Source: Richelia sp. UBA3308 (lineage in GTDB: Bacteria; Cyanobacteriota; Cyanobacteriia; Cyanobacteriales; Nostocaceae). Taken from it: DNA of 12,373 bases. Numbering within the stretch: the stretch's first letter is position 1; every line of letters starts with the position of its first letter. Both the position numbers and the translations under genes were made by a program. The stretch is taken from the NCBI GenBank assembly GCA_002361335.1, contig DESS01000254.1, positions 1 through 12,373 on the forward strand, written 5' to 3'. Shown piece after piece: positions 6,037 through 11,460 of the stretch. The notes below the pieces were generated by a model that saw only the letters and a list, made by a program, of their open reading frames with translations, had not been told where the DNA came from and made no database searches.

Positions 6037-8055
6037 ATGGCTGTTGCAACCGAAACCCAAACCTTAGAACAACTTTGTATTAACTCAATTCGCTTTTTAG
6101 CAATTGATGCTGTAGAAAAGGCAAAGTCCGGCCACCCAGGACTTCCTATGGGCGCTGCCCCAATGGCCTTCGTGCTGTGGGATAAGTTCATGCGGTACAA
6201 CCCCAAAAACCCCAAATGGTTCAACCGCGATCGCTTTGTTTTGTCCGCTGGCCATGGTTCTATGTTGCAGTATGCTCTGCTTTATTTAGCGGGCTTTGAT
6301 AGCGTCACCATAGAAGATATCAAGAATTTCCGTCAGTGGGAATCAGCTACTCCCGGACACCCCGAAAATTTCGTGACCGCAGGGGTAGAAGTTACTACCG
6401 GACCTTTGGGCCAAGGAATTGCCAATGGAGTCGGTTTGGCAGTGGCAGAAGCACACTTGGCTGCTAAATTCAACAAACCCGATGCTCAAATTGTTGACCA
6501 TTACACCTACGTAATTATAGGTGACGGTTGCAACATGGAAGGCATTTCTGGTGAAGCTTGCTCTTTTGCAGGACACCAAGGTTTAGGTAAGCTGATTGCG
6601 CTGTATGACGACAATCACATTTCTATTGATGGTTCCACGGACGTAGCATTCACTGAAGATGTTTCCAAGCGCTTTGAATCCTACGGTTGGCACGTTCTTC
6701 ACGTCGAAGATGGTAATACCGATTTAGAAGGAATTGCTAAAGCGATCGAAGAAGCAAAATCTGTCACCGATAAGCCCTCTATGATTAAGGTGACAACCAC
6801 CATCGGTTACGGTGCCCCCAACAAGCAAAATACAGCAGGTATTCACGGTGCTGCTCTTGGTACTGATGAAGTTAAACTCACCCGCGAAAACTTAAGTTGG
6901 CAACACGAACCATTTGTATTGCCAGACGATGCTGTAAACCATATGCGTAAAGCTGTGGAACGCGGTGCTGGTTATGAAGATGAGTGGAACAAGACTTTTG
7001 CTGACTACAAATCAAAATATGCCAGCGAAGCGAAAGAATTTGAACGTTATTTGAGCGGTGCCCTTCCCGATGGTTGGGATCAGGTATTACCTACATACAC
7101 CCCCGAAGACAAAGGTTTAGCAACCCGTAAATACTCCCAATCTTGCCTCAACGAATTGGCAAAAGTTTTACCAGAGTTAATCGGTGGTTCTGCTGACTTA
7201 ACTCACTCCAACTTGACCGAAATTAAAGGCGAAGGCGAATTCCAGAAAGGACAACACATCAATCGTAACGTCCACTTCGGTGTGCGCGAACATGGTATGG
7301 GCGCAATCTGTAACGGTATGGCGCTCCACGGTTCGGGATTGATTCCTTACGGTGCGACTTTCTTAATCTTTACCGATTATATGCGTGCTGCAATTCGTCT
7401 ATCAGCACTTTCTCTGGTTGGTGCAATTTGGGTAATGACTCACGATTCCATCGGACAAGGTGAAGATGGCCCCACCCACCAACCAATTGAAACTTTAGCT
7501 TCCTTGAGAGCTATTCCGAATTTAACAGTAATTCGTCCCGCAGACGGAAATGAAGCTTCTGGGGCTTACAAAGTCGCAATTGAAAGAGCTAAGCAAAATG
7601 CTCCTACCTTATTAGCGTTCACCCGTCAAGGTGTACCTAACCTAGCAGGTTCTTCTATAGAAAATACTATCAAAGGTGCTTATACCTTGGTAGATTGTGA
7701 TGGAACTCCAGATATAATTTTGATTGGTACCGGTTCCGAAGTACAGCTTTGTGTCGGTGCTGCTGAAAAACTTTCCGGCGAAGGTAAGAAGGTTCGCGTT
7801 GTTTCCATGCCTTCTTGGGAATTGTTTGAAGATCAAGACGAAGCTTACAAAGAATCCGTTTTACCAGCATCTGTTACTAAGCGTGTATCGGTAGAAGCTG
7901 CTGCAAGCTTTGGCTGGCATAAGTACGTTGGTATGGAGGGCGATATGGTAAGCATCGATAGATTTGGTGCTTCTGCTCCCGGTGCTACTGTTATGGATAA
8001 ATTCGGCTTCAATGTTGATAATGTCGTAGCAACTGCCAAGAAAGTTTTGGGTTAA
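6037..8055 (+). CDS. tkt: transketolase
   Basis: Transketolase moves two-carbon ketol units between sugar phosphates using thiamine diphosphate and Mg2+. In cyanobacteria it serves both the Calvin cycle and the oxidative pentose-phosphate pathway. The 672-aa product from ATG 6037 (MAVATETQTLEQLC) has the family length. Visible motifs are SGHPG (31-35), GHGSM (72-76), GPLGQG (122-127) and the thiamine-diphosphate motif starting GDGCNMEG (162-169) and ending DDN (191-193). The pyrimidine domain holds VREHGMG, where the catalytic glutamate lies, followed by THDSIGQGEDGPTHQP. The frame extends upstream to a TTG at 5920, adding 39 residues, but these do not look like family sequence and would contain part of the leader hairpin, so the ATG is preferred. 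A strong terminator follows 27 bp after the stop. Confidence 0.96.
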   Translation: MAVATETQTLEQLCINSIRFLAIDAVEKAKSGHPGLPMGAAPMAFVLWDKFMRYNPKNPKWFNRDRFVLSAGHGSMLQYALLYLAGFDSVTIEDIKNFRQWESATPGHPENFVTAGVEVTTGPLGQGIANGVGLAVAEAHLAAKFNKPDAQIVDHYTYVIIGDGCNMEGISGEACSFAGHQGLGKLIALYDDNHISIDGSTDVAFTEDVSKRFESYGWHVLHVEDGNTDLEGIAKAIEEAKSVTDKPSMIKVTTTIGYGAPNKQNTAGIHGAALGTDEVKLTRENLSWQHEPFVLPDDAVNHMRKAVERGAGYEDEWNKTFADYKSKYASEAKEFERYLSGALPDGWDQVLPTYTPEDKGLATRKYSQSCLNELAKVLPELIGGSADLTHSNLTEIKGEGEFQKGQHINRNVHFGVREHGMGAICNGMALHGSGLIPYGATFLIFTDYMRAAIRLSALSLVGAIWVMTHDSIGQGEDGPTHQPIETLASLRAIPNLTVIRPADGNEASGAYKVAIERAKQNAPTLLAFTRQGVPNLAGSSIENTIKGAYTLVDCDGTPDIILIGTGSEVQLCVGAAEKLSGEGKKVRVVSMPSWELFEDQDEAYKESVLPASVTKRVSVEAAASFGWHKYVGMEGDMVSIDRFGASAPGATVMDKFGFNVDNVVATAKKVLG

Positions 8056-8082
8056 TTGGTAATTTAATAATTCGTTTTTTTG

Positions 8083-8110
8083 AGGTGGGTAAATAGCCCG
8101 CCTTTTTTTT
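8083..8110 (+). terminator. rho-independent terminator of tkt
   Basis: AGGTGGG and CCCGCCT pair over 7 bp (one G-T wobble) around a 7-base loop, followed by eight T residues. It is preceded by a T7 run at about 8075-8081. It lies 27 bp after the tkt stop codon and is a textbook intrinsic terminator. Confidence 0.88.
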
Positions 8111-8173
8111 GAGTAATGAGTAAGAAGTAATATCATGTCCGCTTAAACAGTTATCATATCTGTGGGGGTCCAT

Positions 8174-8208
8174 GAGTAACAAGTAACGAGTAACGAGTAA
8201 CGAGTAAT
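8174..8208. repeat. GAGTAAC heptamer tandem array
   Basis: Five units (GAGTAAC, AAGTAAC, GAGTAAC, GAGTAAC, GAGTAAT) lead directly into the second copy of the dispersed repeat, as the related array at 2419-2541 leads into the first. Shorter GAGTAATGAGTAAGAAGTAA units also occur at 8111-8130, separated from this array by about 45 bp of non-repetitive sequence. Confidence 0.8.
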
Positions 8209-8297
8209 GAGTCTTCATGGTTATGTTGGTAAGGGCCGCCATTCTTAAGTCTTGGTTATATAGTAAGTAATTAGCCGGACTTGATAAAATGAGTAAT
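8205..8297. repeat. dispersed ~92-bp repeat, copy B
   Basis: This is the counterpart of 2534-2625 in the same orientation. The outer blocks are identical and the inner block diverged. The 8-bp stem of copy A is degenerate here and survives only with G-T wobbles when read on the plus strand. It ends 11 bp before the predicted right end of the TnpB element, so the element sits directly beside or inside the original repeat. Confidence 0.8.
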
Positions 8298-8317
8298 AAG
8301 ATTGTAGGTTGAGCCAC

Positions 8318-8340
8318 TCGCCGCTATAAATAGACGGCGA
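8318..8340 (-). promoter_or_regulatory. hairpin at the tnpB 3' end (element right-end palindrome / omega-RNA 3' stem)
   Basis: TCGCCG and CGGCGA form a perfect 6-bp GC-rich stem, continued by CTAT/ATAG with one bulged A. It starts one base after the tnpB stop. Subterminal palindromes of this kind are the TnpA recognition structures of IS605 elements and also fold as the 3' part of the TnpB guide RNA (omega RNA). No T-tract follows, so a simple terminator is less likely. Confidence 0.6.
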
Positions 8341-8341
8341 T

Positions 8342-9868
8342 TCAGGCATTACCTTCTAACTTGTCGTCCTTTGTGACTATCTGGTTAGAGGTTAGCACTT
8401 CGACGGATAACTGCTCAGAAGAACTATAACCGTTCTTACTTTCACGCTCGGCTACTCGATTTGCAGTTTGTTGATATTGCTTCCATGCATCCATCAAGAA
8501 CGGCTCCGTCCCCGGATACTCACATTGAGCATCCCACAATGAAAGCTTATCGTTATAAACGCATCTACTCAAAAATGCGGAGAACAAATCGCGGTGCATC
8601 ACAAACCCGGTTACATCTTTATGTATCCTTTGAGATAAGCTTTTTTTGATGCGAGTGCCATCTAAGTGAGTCTGTGACAACGCGGTAGTTTGAGTAGAAA
8701 AAGCTAGAAAATAACCGCCAGCATTTTCAGCTTTGCGCTTAAGTTCAGATTGAAAATATCCTGGTGACTTGGCAGAAATAGCTTTACCGTAAAGCTTTTG
8801 CCAGCATTTAATACTTACTCTCTCAGTTTTAATCTGATTACCATACCGTAATATCTCATTAACCGTCTTTAGGTTTCGAGACTTTGCGTAGCTACTTTTA
8901 CGTCGCTCTAATTCAGCTTTCTTAGCTGCTATTCGGCGATAGTTTCTTGTCTTTATCCATTGTTTTTTACCTTTTTTAACTTTACCTTTCTTGCGAACAA
9001 TTTTATTACCAACTTTTTTGTCAAATTCTGGCTCAAAATTATCTGGATTATGCATTCTTTGAGAGCGTTGCATCTTTCTTTGAAGCGCTTTTATCTCACG
9101 CTCAAATGTTGGTACTTTCTCTGCAAATGGTAATAATCCTGCTTTATTGTCAGCAACAAACGCAACATTAGATATGTTAACATCAAGTCCAACTATTCCT
9201 TGTTTTACGTAGTTTTGAGGTTTTTGATATGGCAATCCTTCATTAATTAATTGAATAAACCAGCGCTTTTTACCATTTAAATTACGCCATAAAATACGGC
9301 AATACTTAACAGGTGAATTTAAGCCGTAAACTAATACTGGGTTATTCCAATCGATAATCGGTTTAATGTTTAAACCACACCAAATAACGCTGTCTTTTAC
9401 CCAGCGCAAACCTTGCTTATTCGACTTACCTTCTACTGATTTGAAACGAGAAGTTACTTTAAATCTGACTTGTTTAGCCGTTCCAAACAGGATTCGTTCA
9501 ACTGCTTTGAATGCTCTTGAAGCTAACTTTTGTTGAGTATTAGAGTCAACTTTAGCTGCAATCCATTTAGAAGACTTTGCAGTTAAATTAGCGAAACTTT
9601 GTAACTCATAATCAGAAAATCTTGCTTGCTCTCTAGCGGCTTTAAATAATTCTTTACGCTGTTTTTTATTTTTCTCGCGATTCAGTTTTTTTGCTTGCTT
9701 GTATGGCTCAGAGTTACGCACTAATTCCATCCGAACCAATGCTTCATTTAAACAAGCGTTGTATAACTGCCTACCAGCTTGAAATCTAGCACTCAACTGT
9801 TTTTCGAGTTTACTATCAACTAAAATAGGCAATTCAGTTATGAATGATGGAGTTGTGCTTAGAGCCAT
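8342..9868 (-). CDS. tnpB: TnpB-like RNA-guided nuclease of an IS605-group element, lacking the zinc ribbon
   Basis: TnpB proteins are RNA-guided DNA nucleases ancestral to Cas12 and help retain their element after excision. The 508-aa protein is longer than the usual ~400 aa. The N-terminal half (1-225) is basic and helical, fitting RNA binding. The RuvC-like triad appears as D229 in GIVGLDVNISN, E349 in IKTERVSIKCW and D427 in MHRDLFSAFL. A lysine- and arginine-rich coiled stretch covers about 255-335. Between the second and third motifs the family normally carries a CxxC...CxxC zinc ribbon after the LSQT motif. Here LSQT is at 397-400, but residues 392-430 contain no cysteine. The C-terminal 70 aa (440-508) are an extension of unknown role. 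GAGAGG lies about 12 bases before the ATG. The triad suggests an active nuclease. A V-K type Cas12k is not indicated because no CRISPR array or Tn7-like genes are present. Confidence 0.85.
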   Translation of the reverse strand: MALSTTPSFITELPILVDSKLEKQLSARFQAGRQLYNACLNEALVRMELVRNSEPYKQAKKLNREKNKKQRKELFKAAREQARFSDYELQSFANLTAKSSKWIAAKVDSNTQQKLASRAFKAVERILFGTAKQVRFKVTSRFKSVEGKSNKQGLRWVKDSVIWCGLNIKPIIDWNNPVLVYGLNSPVKYCRILWRNLNGKKRWFIQLINEGLPYQKPQNYVKQGIVGLDVNISNVAFVADNKAGLLPFAEKVPTFEREIKALQRKMQRSQRMHNPDNFEPEFDKKVGNKIVRKKGKVKKGKKQWIKTRNYRRIAAKKAELERRKSSYAKSRNLKTVNEILRYGNQIKTERVSIKCWQKLYGKAISAKSPGYFQSELKRKAENAGGYFLAFSTQTTALSQTHLDGTRIKKSLSQRIHKDVTGFVMHRDLFSAFLSRCVYNDKLSLWDAQCEYPGTEPFLMDAWKQYQQTANRVAERESKNGYSSSEQLSVEVLTSNQIVTKDDKLEGNA

Positions 9869-9897
9869 TTGACCGACCTCTCAAATGTTGTTATAAT
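9869..9897 (+). promoter_or_regulatory. near-consensus sigma-70-type promoter for the 63-aa gene
   Basis: TTGACC (9869-9874) and a perfect TATAAT (9892-9897) are separated by exactly 17 bp. Transcription would start at about 9904, leaving a short leader before the ATG at 9931. The -35 box abuts the divergent tnpB start codon. Confidence 0.65.
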
Positions 9898-9926
9898 AAT
9901 ATAACAGTTAGTTAACTAACCGTCAA
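9898..9926 (-). promoter_or_regulatory. near-consensus sigma-70-type promoter for tnpB
   Basis: Read on the minus strand, TTGACG (9926-9921) and TATATT (9903-9898) are separated by exactly 17 bp, giving a start at about 9891. The two promoters of this spacer face each other with adjoining -10 boxes, so the polymerases would compete. Confidence 0.55.
9907..9920. promoter_or_regulatory. 14-bp perfect palindrome, candidate operator
   Basis: GTTAGTTAACTAAC is a perfect palindrome. It fills the -35/-10 spacer of the tnpB promoter and lies at about +3 to +16 of the promoter for the 63-aa gene, so one bound protein could block both. A second inverted repeat, GTTATA-ATAA-TATAAC (9890-9905), adjoins it. 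The palindrome could instead be the left-end hairpin of the IS element. Confidence 0.5.
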
Positions 9927-9930
9927 TCTA

Positions 9931-10122
9931 ATGAGAGATAAATCTGGACATTTTAAAAAAGGCAATAAAGAAGGTTTTATTACCAATCGACCAAAAGCGC
10001 TTAAAGCTTTAGTTGGCATACGTCTAACACCACAAGACAAAGAAGCGTTAAAAAACGTCCCAGATTGGCAGGAACGCATAAGAGAGTATATTCAAGTATT
10101 AATTCGGAATGACGGCGAATAA
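9931..10122 (+). CDS. 63-aa basic protein, possible ribbon-helix-helix-like regulator
   Basis: I do not recognise a characterised family, although short proteins with a G-(I/V)-R-L-x-P...W-Q-E-R-(I/L)-R-x-(Y/F) core seem common in cyanobacteria. Residues 1-25 are basic and flexible (KSGHFKKGNKEG). The rest reads as a strand (ALVGIRL, 26-32), a helix (about 34-43), a turn at PD, and a second helix starting at W46 (WQERIREYIQVLI), the strand-helix-helix order of MetJ/Arc-like repressors. No Shine-Dalgarno is visible before the ATG. A near-consensus promoter 34 bp upstream and a strong hairpin 3 bases after the stop support a real, monocistronic gene. It is divergent from tnpB across a shared palindrome, so autoregulation or tnpB repression is a reasonable inference. 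It may be part of the element or an unrelated neighbour. Confidence 0.65.
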   Translation: MRDKSGHFKKGNKEGFITNRPKALKALVGIRLTPQDKEALKNVPDWQERIREYIQVLIRNDGE

Positions 10123-10125
10123 ATT

Positions 10126-10167
10126 CGCAAAGTCTGCCGGAAGAATCTTCTTCCGGCGAGCTTTGCG
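10126..10167 (+). terminator. 42-bp cruciform-forming hairpin after the 63-aa gene
   Basis: CGCAAAG-TCT-GCCGGAAGAA-TC-TTCTTCCGGC-GAG-CTTTGCG gives a 10-bp perfect inner stem and a 7-bp perfect outer stem separated by a symmetric 3x3 internal loop. It begins 3 bases after the stop codon. It may end the transcript, but there is no T-tract, so it could also be an extragenic palindromic element. Confidence 0.65.
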
Positions 10168-10183
10168 CCCGTGTCAAATTTCC

Positions 10184-10206
10184 GCCCCGATTTAAAAATA
10201 CGGGGC
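10184..10206. repeat. short GC inverted repeat GCCCCG/CGGGGC
   Basis: A perfect 6-bp stem encloses an 11-base AT-only loop. It is the second of three palindromes packed between the 63-aa gene and the toxin-antitoxin region. Confidence 0.5.
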
Positions 10207-10229
10207 TACCATTCTCCCGCGATGTTTTA

Positions 10230-10292
10230 GGTGTGTTAGATGCACGACAATCTATCTGTTAAAACAAATAATTTTAATACATCTAACGCACC
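10230..10292. repeat. 63-bp element with 13-bp terminal inverted repeats
   Basis: GGTGTGTTAGATG (10230-10242) and CATCTAACGCACC (10280-10292) are inverted with 12 of 13 matches (one G-T wobble) around an AT-rich centre. Size and form fit a miniature inverted-repeat element or short interspersed repeat. It has no coding capacity. The flanks 10293-10395 show nothing recognisable. Confidence 0.6.
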
Positions 10293-10395
10293 AAGGGTTA
10301 TTGGTGCCTAAGGTAATAAGTCAAAAGTCAAGGTAAATTTAGAATGGCCGAATGAAGAATTTAGAATTATTACCCCATTGATGAATCGAGTTTAG

Positions 10396-10503
10396 CTGGC
10401 GGTTGAAACCGCATCTACACAATCAAAACCCGCCTGCGCGGGTTAGAATTTAATAGTCCACGCAGGTGGACTTTGTCTGTGTAGTAGCGGTTTTAAGCGC
10501 CAT
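10396..10503 (+). repeat. ~108-bp cruciform repeat, copy 1 (upstream of the toxin-antitoxin pair)
   Basis: The terminal arms begin TGGCGGTT and end AAGCGCCA (one mismatch within the 8 bp), with CTACACA/TGTGTAG further in. They enclose two perfect 7-bp hairpins: AACCCGC-CTGC-GCGGGTT (10427-10444) and AGTCCAC-GCAG-GTGGACT (10455-10472). The whole folds as a closed stem carrying two hairpins. It is over 90% identical to 11338-11446 in the same orientation. Confidence 0.88.
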
Positions 10504-10561
10504 AACCTTAAAAATATCCTCTAAAAACATCCTCTAAGAAATAAAAAAATAGGAGTTCATT

Positions 10562-10855
10562 ATGCAACAAGTAAAAAGCGAAAATCCCGAGTTTGTAAAT
10601 CGAATTTCACCGATAGTTGAAAAACTAATTAAAGAAAATACCCTTTATCAAGAAAAATTAAACAAAGAAAAAATGGTCGAAATGTTAGTGGATTTATTTG
10701 CAAGCTTTTCTGAGGAGGAATTTAGAGCTATTCCCGACAATGAACTTACTCGTAGGATTGACAAAATCTTAGTGTTAGAAGCCGTTTCGGGCACTTTAAA
10801 TGATTTAACACCAGAAGAAATGGCAATTTTTGATGAAGCGGTAGAAGGTAGATAG
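10562..10855 (+). CDS. 97-aa putative antitoxin partner of VapC-like toxin
   Basis: This acidic, helix-rich protein lies directly upstream of a PIN-domain toxin gene, with a 5-base gap, in the usual antitoxin-first order. AGGAG at 10551-10555, 6 bases before the ATG, is a strong ribosome binding site. The sequence shows NPEFVNRISPIVEKL near the N-terminus, a lysine/glutamate helix (about 24-45), and a conserved-looking tail with LTPEEMAIFDEAVEGR at the end. I see no AbrB, Phd/YefM, ribbon-helix-helix or helix-turn-helix signature, so it does not fit the classic VapB types. The C-terminal segment is the likely toxin-contacting part by analogy. Function is inferred from position only. Confidence 0.75.
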   Translation: MQQVKSENPEFVNRISPIVEKLIKENTLYQEKLNKEKMVEMLVDLFASFSEEEFRAIPDNELTRRIDKILVLEAVSGTLNDLTPEEMAIFDEAVEGR

Positions 10856-10860
10856 ATCGG

Positions 10861-11271
10861 GTGGATTATTTATTAGATACGAATATTGTCAGTTACATTT
10901 TGAAAAAAAGAAATTTAACGGTAAATAAGAAATTAGAAGAAGTTCGTCGTTTGGGAGAAAAAGTCTTTATAAGCTGTATAATCTACTACGAAGTCAAAAG
11001 AGGTCTTTTAGCTTTAAATGCTACAAGGAAATTAGCCGAATTTCAAACTTTTTTTCAGAAATATGAAGTTTTATATTTAGATAGCAAAGAAATTATTGAA
11101 ACAGCTTGTACAATTCATGCCGATTTGAAGACAAAAGGTACGCCAATTCAAGATACTGATGTTTTAATCGCTGCAACTGCTATTACAGGCGGGTTGATTT
11201 TGGTTTCTAATGATTCCGATATGGGGAGAGTTAAAGGGATTGATTTAGAAAATTGGCTTGAGGAAAGTTGA
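10861..11271 (+). CDS. vapC: VapC-type PIN-domain endoribonuclease toxin
   Basis: PIN-domain VapC toxins cleave tRNA or rRNA with Mg2+ or Mn2+ held by a cluster of acidic residues. The 136-aa length is typical. The acidic residues are visible: D6 in YLLDTNIVSYIL, E44 in IIYYEVKRGLL and D100 in DTDVLIAATA, with the C-terminal SNDSDMGRVKGI segment (N117, D118, D120) as the fourth site. The protein ends on IDLENW, like FitB/VapC relatives. It starts at GTG, 5 bases after the antitoxin stop, with AGAAGG inside the antitoxin end acting as a possible ribosome binding site. This arrangement implies translational coupling. All catalytic residues appear intact, so it should be active when free of antitoxin. 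A copy of a cruciform repeat starts 66 bp downstream. Confidence 0.93.
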   Translation: MDYLLDTNIVSYILKKRNLTVNKKLEEVRRLGEKVFISCIIYYEVKRGLLALNATRKLAEFQTFFQKYEVLYLDSKEIIETACTIHADLKTKGTPIQDTDVLIAATAITGGLILVSNDSDMGRVKGIDLENWLEES

Positions 11272-11337
11272 ATTTATAAATCAAATTATATTGTTGATAT
11301 TAGAGGTTGTAAGGATGAGTCTAATTTCATACATTAC

Positions 11338-11446
11338 CTGGCGGTTGAAACCGCAGCTACACAATCAAAACCCGCCTGCGCGGTTTAGAAATTCGATAGT
11401 CCACGGAGGTGGACTTTGGCTGTGTAGTAGCGGTTTTAACCGCCAG
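11338..11446 (+). repeat. ~108-bp cruciform repeat, copy 2 (downstream of the toxin-antitoxin pair)
   Basis: This is the direct copy of 10396-10503, with about nine differences and one indel. Its terminal arms CTGGCGGTT/AACCGCCAG pair perfectly. The second inner hairpin AGTCCAC/GTGGACT is intact. The first (AACCCGC/GCGGTTT) has one arm change that leaves a G-T pair, so the fold is kept. No target-site duplication is obvious at either copy. Confidence 0.88.
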
Positions 11447-11460
11447 ATACTGGGAGAAAA

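Larger units (their letters stand above)
8308..9921 (-). mobile_element. IS200/IS605-like tnpB-only element (ends tentative)
   Basis: The element contains tnpB without a TnpA transposase, as is common for non-autonomous IS605-group elements mobilised in trans. On the minus strand, 3' of tnpB, a hairpin (8318-8340) is followed by TCAAC (8312-8308). TCAAC is the right-end cleavage sequence I recall for ISDra2, so 8308 is proposed as the right boundary. At the other side TTGAC (9926-9922, minus strand) resembles the TTGAT target motif of that family and is followed by a hairpin-capable GTTAG-TTAA-CTAAC. Both ends are inferred by analogy only. The left end also coincides with a promoter, so it could lie elsewhere. 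Confidence 0.45.

Noticed and set aside
8342..9868. Possible type V-K Cas12k or CRISPR effector
   Set aside because: The RuvC triad looks intact, there is no CRISPR array and no Tn7-like transposition gene in the window; the flanking hairpin and TCAAC fit an IS605-type TnpB better.
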